From the NCBI GenBank assembly GCA_041584475.1, contig JBFHDX010000144.1:1-8386 (forward strand): DNA of 8,386 nucleotides. Reading direction: 5' to 3'. Under the pieces are notes generated by a model. It saw nothing but the letters and a program-made list of their open reading frames with translations, was not told the origin of the DNA and made no database searches. The translations under genes were made by a program, and so were the position numbers. This DNA is from JBFHDX01 sp041584475. GTDB lineage: Bacteria > Pseudomonadota > Alphaproteobacteria > UBA8366 > JADFVY01. Numbering within the stretch: position 1 is the stretch's first letter; each line of letters starts with the position of its first letter. Below, one piece after another: positions 1 to 6,452 of this stretch.

Positions 1-2
1 AC

Positions 3-557
3 AAGATCGGCCATGCCATGCACGACCTCGACCCGGTATTCGATTCGTTCTCGCGCGCGCCGCGGCTCGAGCGCACGGCCCGCGATCTCGGCTTCGCCAG
101 CCCGCTCCTGCTGCAGTCGATGTACATCTTCAAGCAGCCGCGCATCGGCGGCGAGGTGTCCTGGCACCAGGACGGGACGTTCCTTCTGACCGAGCCCGAG
201 AGCGTCGTCGGCTTCTGGTTCGCGCTCGAGGACGCGACGGTCGAGAACGGCTGCATGTATGCGCTGCGCGGCGAGCAGCGGGGGCCGTTGCGGCGGCGCT
301 ACCGCAAGGACGGCGGCAGGCTCGTCCTCGAGACGCTCGACGAGACACCGTGGGACGAGACGGCCGCGGTCCCGCTCGAGGCCGGCAGCGGCGATCTCGT
401 CGTGCTGCACGGTCGGCTGCCGCATTTCAGCGGCGCGAACCGCAGCGGCAGCTCGCGGCAGGCCTTTACGCTGCACGTCATCGACGGCGCCTGCCGCTAC
501 CTCGACGACAACTGGCTCACGCGCGGTGCCGATCTGCCGCTGCGCGGCTTCGCCTAG
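3..557 (+). CDS. Phytanoyl-CoA dioxygenase (PhyH) family protein, 5' truncated by the window edge
   Basis: This is the C-terminal 184 codons of a non-haem Fe(II)/2-oxoglutarate-dependent oxygenase of the PhyH/PHYHD1 type; these hydroxylate an organic substrate with O2 and 2-oxoglutarate in the cytoplasm. The frame is open to the left edge and reads K-I-G-H-A-M-H-D-L-D-P-V-F, a typical internal PhyH segment, so the ATG at 18 is internal and not the start. Numbering from that Met, the facial triad is visible: H50 and D52 in S-W-H-Q-D-G-T, and the distal H136 in L-H-G-R-L-P-H. R147 in S-R-Q-A-F-T is the likely 2-oxoglutarate carboxylate ligand. All catalytic residues are therefore present and the gene looks intact at its 3' end. 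Family members are usually about 270-300 residues, so roughly 90-110 residues lie upstream. The substrate cannot be told from sequence. The next gene follows 60 nt later on the same strand. Confidence 0.9.
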   Translation, partial: KIGHAMHDLDPVFDSFSRAPRLERTARDLGFASPLLLQSMYIFKQPRIGGEVSWHQDGTFLLTEPESVVGFWFALEDATVENGCMYALRGEQRGPLRRRYRKDGGRLVLETLDETPWDETAAVPLEAGSGDLVVLHGRLPHFSGANRSGSSRQAFTLHVIDGACRYLDDNWLTRGADLPLRGFA

Positions 558-617
558 AGCGGCTCGGAATTTCCCGCGGAGGACGACACGACCAGAGCAA
601 TAGAGAGGAATGGAGGC

Positions 618-1475
618 ATGATGAAGACATTCGTAACGCGCGGCCTCGCCGCGATCGCCGGGGCCGCCGCGTTGGTGGCCACGGTTGTTCCGCCGCTCCA
701 CGCGGCGGAGCAGAACGACAACCTCAACGCGACGCTGTGGATGCAGACCGCGGTCGAGTTCGACGGCGTCGCCCTCGGCGCCTACCAGCTTGCCGCGCTG
801 ATGCTCGATCGGGCGCTTGCCGACAAGTCCTGGACCGCGGCGCCCGAGGAGCAGACCGGCGACTTCGCCGAGTTGCCGCCCGCCGTCATCCTCGACGTCG
901 ACGAGACGGTGCTTGACAATTCCGGCTACCAGTCGTGGATGGTGATGAACAACGAGTCCTTCCACCCGGGGACGTGGGGCGATTTCGTCAACACGGTGAG
1001 CTCGGTGCCTGTGCCCGGCGCGCTCGAATTCACGAAATACGCCGACAGCCGCGGCGTGAAGGTGTTCTACGTCTCGAACCGCACCGGCGACCTCGAGCCC
1101 GCGACCCGCAGCAACCTCGAGAAGTTCGGCTTCCCGATGGGCGGCAACGTCGACACGGTGCTGCTCAAGAACGAGATCCCCGAATGGAGCTCGTCGCAGA
1201 AGAGCCCGCGCCGCGCCCACGTGGCGAAGGACTATCGAGTGCTGCTCGTCGTCGGCGACAATTTCGGGGACTTCGTCGACGGCTACAAGGGCAGCCTCGC
1301 CGAACGCCAGGCGCTGATGGGCGAGCACGGCCAGCGCTGGGGCCGGCAGTGGATCGTGCTGCCCAACCCGTCATACGGTTCGTGGGAATCGGCGCCGTTC
1401 GGACACGACTACAAGATCCCCGAGGCGCAGCGCCGCAAGCTGAAGCTCGACGCGCTCTCGGCCTGGGCCAGATAG
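618..1475 (+). CDS. HAD superfamily class B acid phosphatase, e(P4)-type 5'-nucleotidase family, secreted
   Basis: Predicted periplasmic phosphomonoesterase of the HAD IIIB / lipoprotein e(P4) family, whose members dephosphorylate nucleoside monophosphates and related phosphates. The 285-residue product begins with a Sec signal peptide (basic M-M-K-T-F-V-T-R, hydrophobic 9-24, likely cleavage after A29 or A30). Residues 35-60 (N-L-N-A-T-L-W-M-Q-T) match the usual N-terminal family block. HAD motif I is D93-V-D95-E-T-V-L-D-N, motif II is around S153 (F-Y-V-S-N-R), the basic K195 region is a motif III candidate, and motif IV is G-D214-N-F-G-D218-F. All catalytic positions are retained. Unlike classical e(P4), there is no lipobox cysteine, so the protein should be soluble rather than a lipoprotein. 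Two tandem ATGs (618 and 621) follow GGAGG at 612-616 and AGAGG at 604-608; the first suits the 604 site and the second the 612 site. It converges on upp with only 32 nt between the stops. Confidence 0.9.
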   Translation: MMKTFVTRGLAAIAGAAALVATVVPPLHAAEQNDNLNATLWMQTAVEFDGVALGAYQLAALMLDRALADKSWTAAPEEQTGDFAELPPAVILDVDETVLDNSGYQSWMVMNNESFHPGTWGDFVNTVSSVPVPGALEFTKYADSRGVKVFYVSNRTGDLEPATRSNLEKFGFPMGGNVDTVLLKNEIPEWSSSQKSPRRAHVAKDYRVLLVVGDNFGDFVDGYKGSLAERQALMGEHGQRWGRQWIVLPNPSYGSWESAPFGHDYKIPEAQRRKLKLDALSAWAR

Positions 1476-1507
1476 CGAGGGCGCGGCGGGGCCGGCGGCT
1501 GGCCGGG

Positions 1508-2143
1508 CTATTTCGTCCCGAACATCCGGTCGCCGGCGTCGCCTAACCCGGGCAGGATGTAGCCGGATTCGTTCAGCTCGCGGTCGATCGCCGCGGTGAA
1601 GATGGTGACGTCCGGGTGCGCCCGCGCGAAGCTCTCGATGCCCTCGGGCGCCGCGAGTAGGCAGACGAACTTGATCTGCCGCGCGCCCGCCCGCTTCAGC
1701 CGACTGACCGCGGCCGCCGCCGAATTGCCGGTGGCGAGCATCGGGTCGACGACGATGCACAGCCGGTCGCTGATATTGTCGGGCACCTTGAAATAGTATT
1801 CGACGGGCTCGAGCGTCTCGTGGTCGCGGTACAGGCCGATATGGCCGACGCGGGCGGAGGGGACCAGGTCGAGCATGCCCTCGAGCAGCCCGTCGCCGGC
1901 ACGCAGGATCGAGATGAAGCACAGCTTCTTGCCCTCGAGCTTGGGCGATCGCATGGCCTCGAGCGGCGTCTCGATCTCCTCCATGACGAGCGGCAGGTCG
2001 CGCGCGACCTCGTAGGCGAGCAGCAGGCTGATTTCGCGCAGCAATTCCCGGAACACCGCGGTCGGCGTCGTCTTTTTGCGCATCAGCGTCAGCTTGTGCT
2101 GGATCAAGGGGTGGTCGATCACCCTGACGTCGGCGCTGCTCAT
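1508..2143 (-). CDS. upp: Uracil phosphoribosyltransferase
   Basis: Pyrimidine salvage enzyme: uracil plus PRPP gives UMP and pyrophosphate, in the cytoplasm. The 211-residue product is the usual length. The N-terminus has the family opening H-P-L-I-Q-H-K-L-T (11-19). Residues 79-90 (I-L-R-A-G-D-G-L-L-E-G-M) form the conserved core strand and loop. The PRPP-binding loop is D133-P-M-L-A-T-G-N-S-A, with Asn where the E. coli enzyme has Gly (A-T-G-G-S). The C-terminal uracil-binding signature G-Y-I-L-P-G-L-G-D-A-G-D-R-M-F-G-T occupies 194-210. The frame extends to a TTG at 2164, but the ATG at 2143 is preferred: it has an AGGGGG ribosome site 6-7 nt upstream that lies inside the longer version, and it gives the standard N-terminus. 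It is transcribed alone, divergent from the methyltransferase and convergent with the phosphatase. Confidence 0.97.
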   Translation of the reverse strand: MSSADVRVIDHPLIQHKLTLMRKKTTPTAVFRELLREISLLLAYEVARDLPLVMEEIETPLEAMRSPKLEGKKLCFISILRAGDGLLEGMLDLVPSARVGHIGLYRDHETLEPVEYYFKVPDNISDRLCIVVDPMLATGNSAAAAVSRLKRAGARQIKFVCLLAAPEGIESFARAHPDVTIFTAAIDRELNESGYILPGLGDAGDRMFGTK

Positions 2144-2181
2144 GGTCGGCCCCCTGTTCAGCAAGTTGGCGTGCGGGTCCC

Positions 2182-2211
2182 ATTAAAGCGCCTGCAGCGG
2201 ACGATTGCCAA
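2182..2211 (-). promoter_or_regulatory. Probable sigma70-type promoter of upp
   Basis: Reading the minus strand, a -35 element TTGGCA (2211-2206, five of six matches to TTGACA) and a -10 element TTTAAT (2187-2182, five of six matches to TATAAT) are separated by 18 nt. Transcription would begin near 2175, giving a leader of about 32 nt before the upp ATG at 2143, with its AGGGGG ribosome site inside. The spacing and the AT-rich hexamer in an otherwise very GC-rich stretch make this a good candidate. The 264-nt divergent intergenic region (2144-2407) shows nothing else clear except a 6-bp hairpin, GCCGTC/GACGGC (2376-2393), just before the methyltransferase ribosome site. Confidence 0.5.
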
Positions 2212-2407
2212 GGCGCCGCGGTACCGGATCGCGCGGCTGTGCGCAAAAGCTGGCCCTGGACCGTCGCGGCGCGCTACGCTGCACCGCGACTCGCCGACGG
2301 AAGCGCCGTCGCCGAGCGATGTACACAGCGGGAAGGATCGGGGCCGCGATGAGATCCGGGCACGCGGGATTCGGCGCCGTCTCCGGCGACGGCCCCGAAA
2401 GGGAACG

Positions 2408-3226
2408 ATGACGTCGAGCAAGCCGCCCGTGGAGACCGACACGACCGCGGCAGAGGCGTACGAGCGGCATCTCGTCGGCCCGCTATTCGCGCCGTGGGCC
2501 GCGCGCGTCGTCGAGCTCGGCGCACCCGCCCCGGGCGAGGCTGTGCTCGACGTCGCCTGCGGCACCGGCATCGGCGCCCGCCTCGCCGGCCCGCGCGTTG
2601 CGCCGGGCGGTCGTGTGGTCAGTGCCGACAGCGACCCCGCCATGATCGCGGTGGCGCGGCGGCTAATTGGCGCCGAAGCCCCGGCGGGAGTCACCTACGA
2701 ATGGCACGTCGCGCCGGCCGAGGAAGCCGTCGTCGCCGACGGCTCGATCGACGTCTGCCTGTGCATGCAGGGCCCGCAATTCGTCGATGACCCGGCCACC
2801 GCACTTGCGCGGATGCGCCGCGCACTCAAACCCGGTGGTCGCCTCGCCGCCAGCATGTGGAGCGTGATCGCCGACAACAAGGGGCACTTCGCGCTCGCCC
2901 GGGCGCTCGAGGCGCGTGGGCTCAGGCCGGCGACCAAGCCGTTCTCGCTCGGCGACCCGCAGGCCGCGCAGGCGCTGATCACCGCTGCCGGCCTCGCGAT
3001 CGTCCGATTCGAGACCGTGGACTACGGCGCCACCTACGATTCGGTTGCCGGCTTCGTCGCGGGGGTCGCCGCCGGCGCACCGGCGACGCGGCACGCACTG
3101 GCAAAGCTCTCGGAGGCCGATCGGGCGTCGTTCCTCGCCGACGTCGAACGGCTGCTCGCCCCGTACGAACGGGCCGGTGGCGTCACTCTGCCGACGCGCG
3201 CGCACCTTGTTCTGGCGCGACGCTAG
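2408..3226 (+). CDS. Class I SAM-dependent methyltransferase (UbiE/COQ5-like)
   Basis: A 272-residue Rossmann-fold methyltransferase predicted to transfer a methyl group from S-adenosylmethionine to an unknown small molecule. Motif I is V46-L-D-V-A-C-G-T-G-I-G, the acidic end of strand 2 is around D74 (V-V-S-A-D-S-D), and the post-motif region is D-G-S-I-D-V-C-L-C-M-Q-G-P-Q-F (111-125), followed by the family-typical L-K-P-G-G-R (140-145). The frame stays open far upstream across the antisense of upp. The ATG at 2408 was chosen because AAAGGGA (2398-2404) lies just before it and motif I then sits about 45 residues in, as is usual. The last third (150-272) carries no motif I can assign to a substrate class. 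It is divergent from upp and separated by about 200 nt from dctP, so it is probably its own transcription unit. Specific function unknown. Confidence 0.9.
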   Translation: MTSSKPPVETDTTAAEAYERHLVGPLFAPWAARVVELGAPAPGEAVLDVACGTGIGARLAGPRVAPGGRVVSADSDPAMIAVARRLIGAEAPAGVTYEWHVAPAEEAVVADGSIDVCLCMQGPQFVDDPATALARMRRALKPGGRLAASMWSVIADNKGHFALARALEARGLRPATKPFSLGDPQAAQALITAAGLAIVRFETVDYGATYDSVAGFVAGVAAGAPATRHALAKLSEADRASFLADVERLLAPYERAGGVTLPTRAHLVLARR

Positions 3227-3259
3227 CCGCCGCGTGGCATCCGCTCCCGCCGAAGTCTA

Positions 3260-3287
3260 TTGACGATTTCGGCGATGCTCAATTAAT
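3260..3287 (+). promoter_or_regulatory. Possible promoter upstream of the TRAP operon
   Basis: TTGACG (3260-3265, five of six to the -35 consensus) and ATTAAT (3282-3287, four of six to TATAAT) are 16 nt apart, at the point where the sequence turns AT-rich. If used, the dctP leader would be about 130 nt and would contain the perfect inverted repeat at 3379-3403. The spacer between the two hexamers carries one copy of the 10-mer ATTTCGGCGA that recurs in the inverted repeat, which fits a regulated promoter. AT-rich DNA gives chance matches, so this is a weak call. Confidence 0.28.
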
Positions 3288-3310
3288 CTGCATTATTGGG
3301 AGGCGGCCTT

Positions 3311-3380
3311 GAAGTATTAAAAAAATGAAAAATAAATAAAATAGAGTCAGGGGACCATATTTTGTTTTTGATAGATTAAT
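3311..3380 (+). other. AT-rich segment of the dctP leader
   Basis: Only 15 of these 70 bases are G or C, in a window that is otherwise strongly GC-rich. It includes long A and T runs (3319-3325, 3365-3369). It holds no credible open reading frame; the only ATG here (3325) meets a stop after four codons. It lies between the methyltransferase stop (3226) and the dctP ribosome site (3416-3423). It could be a regulatory region rich in bent DNA, a UP-element-like stretch, or the scar of an insertion. I see no terminal inverted repeats or target duplication that would prove an element. Confidence 0.6.
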
Positions 3381-3403
3381 ATTTCGGCGACAGGCCGAAA
3401 TAT
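3379..3403 (+). promoter_or_regulatory. Perfect 10-bp inverted repeat before dctP: candidate operator or leader hairpin
   Basis: ATATTTCGGC (3379-3388) and GCCGAAATAT (3394-3403) are exact reverse complements separated by the 5-nt GACAG. The element ends 12 nt before the GGGAGGAG ribosome site of dctP (3416-3423). As DNA it has the size and symmetry of a dimeric repressor operator; as RNA it would make a stable 10-bp stem with a 5-nt loop. There is no T run after it, so it is not a classic terminator. The left arm and loop share ATTTCGGCGA with 3266-3275. The regulator is not encoded in this window as far as I can see. Confidence 0.6.
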
Positions 3404-3425
3404 GACATAAGAATCGGGAGGAGAC

Positions 3426-4427
3426 ATGATGAAGAGTATCAAAACATTACTTATATCTGCCATTACAGCGGTGGCGTTCACGCTGCTCGCGGCGGCCGGC
3501 CTGCAGGCCGAGACCCTCAAGCTGCGGCTGTCGGTGGAGAGCACCCCCGGCGCTTCGACGCAGCACATGCTGGCCTCTTTCCGCGACGCGCTGAAGGCCG
3601 AGATGGGCGACGACGTCGCCATCGAGTACTTCGACAGCGGCACGCTGGGCGACGAGATCGTGCACATGCAGCAGGTCCGCACCGGTCAGCTCGACGTCAT
3701 CCCGATCGGCTCCGACGCGGTGCAGCTCGATTCGAAGTTCGCCGTGTTCGACATTCCCTTCCTGTTCTCGAGTCGCGAGCAGGTCTCGGCGGTGCTCGAC
3801 GGCCCGATCGGCCAAGAGCTCGGCAGGTCGTTGCAGGAGAAGGCGGGACTCAAGGTGCTGGGCTTCGGCGAGATCGGCTTCCGCCACATCACCAACAACG
3901 TGCGGCCGATATACAAGCCCGAGGACCTGAAGGGCATCAAGCTGCGCACCCCCGGCAGCAAGACCCGCATCATGGCGTTCGAGATGCTCGGTGCCTCCCC
4001 GATCAAGATGAATATCGGCGAGATCTACCTGGCGCTCGAGCAGGGCGTCATCGACGGCCAGGAGAACCCGCTGGGCAACATCCGCAAATGGTCGTGGTTC
4101 GAGGTGCAGAAATACATCTCGATGTCGCGCCACGTCTATACGCCGATCACTTTCGTGATGAACGGCAAGCGGTACGATTCGCTGACGCCCGAGCAGCGCG
4201 CGAAGGTCGACGCGGCGGCCCGCACGGCGGCGCTCAAGAGCCGCCAGTACGGCGCCGACAACGACGCACGGCTCGAGCAGGAGATCCGAAAGCTGGCGCC
4301 GAACGTCGAATTCAACGACATCGACCAAGCGGCGTTCGTCAAGGCGGCCGGGCCGATCGCGGAGAAGATCGGCGAGATCGCGGGCAAGGAATTCACCGCA
4401 AAGTTCGTCGCGGCGGCCACGCAGTAA
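3426..4427 (+). CDS. dctP: TRAP transporter periplasmic substrate-binding protein (DctP family)
   Basis: Extracytoplasmic receptor of a tripartite ATP-independent periplasmic transporter; it binds an organic acid or sugar acid and passes it to DctQM. The 333-residue length is typical. A Sec signal peptide spans 1-28 (M-M-K-S-I-K, hydrophobic core, cleavage L-Q-A|E-T). The mature part shows DctP hallmarks: S-G-T-L-G-D-E (71-77), the Q-V-R-T-G-Q-L-D segment (83-90), G-F-R153, and the signature R-P-I-Y-K-P-E-D-L-K-G-I-K-L-R174, where R174 is the expected carboxylate-binding arginine, followed by E-Q-G-V-I-D-G-Q-E-N-P. Tandem ATGs lie at 3426 and 3429; GGAGG (3417-3421) is 4 or 7 nt away, so the second may be the true start. 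Codons 3-14 are unusually AT-rich (nine of twelve end in A or T, including TTA, CTT and ATA), unlike the rest of the gene. The ligand is unknown. Confidence 0.95.
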   Translation: MMKSIKTLLISAITAVAFTLLAAAGLQAETLKLRLSVESTPGASTQHMLASFRDALKAEMGDDVAIEYFDSGTLGDEIVHMQQVRTGQLDVIPIGSDAVQLDSKFAVFDIPFLFSSREQVSAVLDGPIGQELGRSLQEKAGLKVLGFGEIGFRHITNNVRPIYKPEDLKGIKLRTPGSKTRIMAFEMLGASPIKMNIGEIYLALEQGVIDGQENPLGNIRKWSWFEVQKYISMSRHVYTPITFVMNGKRYDSLTPEQRAKVDAAARTAALKSRQYGADNDARLEQEIRKLAPNVEFNDIDQAAFVKAAGPIAEKIGEIAGKEFTAKFVAAATQ

Positions 4428-4446
4428 CCGCGCGATCCAGGCCACG

Positions 4447-4475
4447 GCGGGACGGTTGCGAGCGCGCCGTCCCGC
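4447..4475 (+). terminator. Strong intercistronic hairpin between dctP and dctQ
   Basis: GCGGGACGG (4447-4455) pairs perfectly with CCGTCCCGC (4467-4475) around an 11-nt loop, starting 20 nt after the dctP stop. A G-U pair could extend the base. No T run follows (the next bases are C-rich), so it is not a standard intrinsic terminator. In operons where the binding protein is the first gene, such hairpins commonly protect the upstream mRNA or partly stop transcription so that the receptor outnumbers the membrane parts. That role here is an inference from position. Confidence 0.6.
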
Positions 4476-4520
4476 TGCGCCCGCCCCTGCCCCGTCCTCC
4501 CCTAACACCGGATCGCGTCG

Positions 4521-5132
4521 ATGAGCGAGCAACCGGGACCCGCGCGCCCGCCCCACAAAACCGACACCGACAACATCGCAGAGCGCATCGAGGAGGCGAC
4601 GCGCAGCATGGAGCTGCGCGATCCCGACGAGGGGTTGCCGCTCGCCGACCGTCTCGTCAACCGCCTCGTCGAGATCGTCGGCGTCAGCGTGCTCGTCGCC
4701 ATCGTCGCCGTCATCTTCACGAATGCGGTCTCGCGCTACGCCCTCAACTACAGCTTCTCGTGGGCCGAGGAGATGGTGCAGATGGCGATGCCGTGGCTCG
4801 CCATGACCGGCGTGTTCCTCTCGGTTCGCCGGGGCACGATGATCCGCATTGATTACTTCTTCGACAAGATCCCCTACCGCTTCCAGGGCGCCGTCGCGCG
4901 CTTCGGCTACGCGGTCAACGTCGTCGTGCTCGGCGCCATGGCGTGGGTCTCGCTCGACTTCGTCCGGCTGTTCGGCGGCGATGTCGCGCTCTACGTGCAG
5001 ATCCCGACCGGCTGGTCGACTTCGGCACTGGTGTTCGGCGCTGCCGGCGCGGCGATGGCCTACCTCGCGGAGTTCTACCGCGAATGGCGTGACCGCGGAC
5101 GGGTCGCGGGCGACGGGGACAACCGGCGATGA
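4521..5132 (+). CDS. dctQ: TRAP transporter small membrane subunit (DctQ family)
   Basis: Small integral membrane subunit of the TRAP transporter, which packs against DctM in the inner membrane and helps dock the loaded DctP. Four hydrophobic segments are visible at about 48-70, 85-103, 127-147 and 163-183. The family pattern V-S-R-Y-A-L-N-Y-S-F-S-W-A-E-E (70-84), then W-L-A-M-T-G-V-F-L-S-V-R-R-G, is clear. From the ATG at 4521 the protein has a polar N-terminal extension of about 45 residues, and no good ribosome site precedes that ATG. An alternative ATG at 4608 (residue 30) has AGGAGG at 4591-4596 and would give 174 residues, closer to the family norm. The bases between have coding-like GC-ending codons, so I keep the longer form but regard the start as open. 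The stop overlaps the dctM start (ATGA), implying translational coupling. Confidence 0.9.
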   Translation: MSEQPGPARPPHKTDTDNIAERIEEATRSMELRDPDEGLPLADRLVNRLVEIVGVSVLVAIVAVIFTNAVSRYALNYSFSWAEEMVQMAMPWLAMTGVFLSVRRGTMIRIDYFFDKIPYRFQGAVARFGYAVNVVVLGAMAWVSLDFVRLFGGDVALYVQIPTGWSTSALVFGAAGAAMAYLAEFYREWRDRGRVAGDGDNRR

Positions 5133-6418
5133 CGTCGCAGCTCGGTGCACTGGTCGCGCTGCTGCTCCTGTGCGGGCTGCTGGTCCTGCGCGTGCCGATG
5201 CTCATCGCGATCGCCGGCGCGGTGTTCCTCAATTTCTACTTGTCCGGCGCCTGGGCACTGACGCTGCCGCAAACGATGATGTCGGGGCTCGGCCGCTTCG
5301 TGCTCATCGCCCTGCCGCTGTTCGTGCTCGCCGGCGGGCTGATGAACGCCGGCGGCATCTCGGCCCGGCTGTTCGAGTTCGCGCGCGCCATCGTCGGCGC
5401 GCTACGCGGCGGCCTCGCGCACGTCAATGTCGTCACCAGCATGTTCTTCGGCGGCATGATCGGCTCGTCGACCGCCGATCTCGCCGGCACCGGCTCGATC
5501 GTCATCCCGTCGATGAAGGCGAACAAGTACCCGGCGGACTTCGCCGCCGCGCTGACCGCGTCGTCCGCCGGCATCGGCCCGATGATCCCGCCGAGTTCGC
5601 CGATGATCCTCTATTCCGCGGTCACCGGCGTCTCGCTCGGGGCGCTGTTCCTCGCCGGCGTGATCCCGGGGCTGCTGCTCGGCCTCAGCCAGATGCTGAT
5701 CGTCGCCTGGCTCGCGCGCCGGCGCGGCTGGCTGCCCTATTCGGCCTTCTCGCTCGGCGAGGTGTGGCGCAGCGGAAAGCGCGCGATCCTCTCGTTCGGC
5801 CTGCCGGTAATCATAGTCGGCGGGCTGGTGATCGGCGTCTTCACACCGTCCGAGGCCGGCGCCTTCGCCGTCGCTTATGCGCTGCTGCTGTCGATGCTCG
5901 TGCACCGCACGCTGTCGCTGAAGGGGCTCTACCGGGTGCTCGTCAACGCCGTGCAGCTGAGCGGCGAGCTGCTGATCATCGTCGGGCTCTCGTTCGCGCT
6001 CGGCGCCGGCTTGACCAACGCCCACGTACCGGACTTCCTCGTCCGCATGATCGACTACGTGGTCGTCGTCGACAGCGAGTATCTGCGCATCCTGGCGCTG
6101 ATGGTGCTCGCCATCCTCGCCGGCATGATCCTCGACCCGCTGATCCCTGTGTTGCTGCCGATCATCATGCCGACGCTGCTGGCATTCGACATCGATCTCG
6201 TGCATTTCGGCGTGCTCATGGTGATCGCCGTCGTCATCGGGCAGGTGACGCCGCCGATGGCGATCGCCCTGATCATCGCCGGGCGCATCGCCAACGTCGA
6301 CCAGATCCGCGTTCTGCGCGCCAACATGCCGTTCTTCTGGGGCATAATCGCCTTCCTGCTCGTCGCCATAGCCGTGCCCGGGCTCGCGACGTGGCTGCCG
6401 GACATGATGCGCGACTGA
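5129..6418 (+). CDS. dctM: TRAP transporter large permease subunit (DctM family)
   Basis: Main translocation subunit of the TRAP transporter, moving the substrate inward with a sodium or proton gradient. The 429-residue length is standard for an unfused DctM, and nearly the whole chain is hydrophobic, in about a dozen segments. The family signature is strong between residues 94 and 161: G-G-L-A-H-V-N-V-V-T-S-M-F-F-G-G-M, G-S-S-T-A-D-L-A-G-T-G-S, I-P-S-M-K-A-N-K-Y-P, then G-I-G-P-M-I-P-P-S-S-P-M-I-L-Y. The C-terminal part holds the usual G-M-I-L-D-P-L-I-P-V-L-L-P-I repeat of that fold and P-P-M-A near the end. Translation starts at the ATG that overlaps the dctQ stop by 4 nt. It is followed after 34 nt by the isomerase-like gene, which is probably in the same transcript. 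Confidence 0.96.
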   Translation: MTSQLGALVALLLLCGLLVLRVPMLIAIAGAVFLNFYLSGAWALTLPQTMMSGLGRFVLIALPLFVLAGGLMNAGGISARLFEFARAIVGALRGGLAHVNVVTSMFFGGMIGSSTADLAGTGSIVIPSMKANKYPADFAAALTASSAGIGPMIPPSSPMILYSAVTGVSLGALFLAGVIPGLLLGLSQMLIVAWLARRRGWLPYSAFSLGEVWRSGKRAILSFGLPVIIVGGLVIGVFTPSEAGAFAVAYALLLSMLVHRTLSLKGLYRVLVNAVQLSGELLIIVGLSFALGAGLTNAHVPDFLVRMIDYVVVVDSEYLRILALMVLAILAGMILDPLIPVLLPIIMPTLLAFDIDLVHFGVLMVIAVVIGQVTPPMAIALIIAGRIANVDQIRVLRANMPFFWGIIAFLLVAIAVPGLATWLPDMMRD

Positions 6419-6452
6419 CCCGGGCGAACCGCGAGGTAAAGGCAGGCATCCC

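Noticed and set aside
1492..1506. Five-bp hairpin CCGGC/GCCGG between the convergent phosphatase and upp stops as a terminator
   Set aside because: The stem is short, lacks a T run, and such pairings are frequent in this composition.
2376..2393. GCCGTC/GACGGC hairpin before the methyltransferase ribosome site as a regulatory element
   Set aside because: Only 6 bp, GC-rich background, and no repeat or conserved context to support a role.
1820..2407. Upstream extension of the methyltransferase frame across the antisense of upp
   Set aside because: The extension overlaps upp on the other strand and has no family similarity, while the ATG at 2408 has a good ribosome site and gives a normal methyltransferase length.
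3325..3339. Four-codon mini-frame ATG-AAA-AAT-AAA-TAA in the dctP leader as a possible leader peptide
   Set aside because: It has no ribosome site, and an AT-rich stretch makes such a short frame by chance.
3447..5150. 567-codon minus-strand open frame opposite dctP and dctQ
   Set aside because: It is antisense to two clearly conserved genes, and its product is a low-complexity Arg/Ala/Asp/Val-rich chain with no motif. GC-rich coding DNA commonly leaves such frames open.
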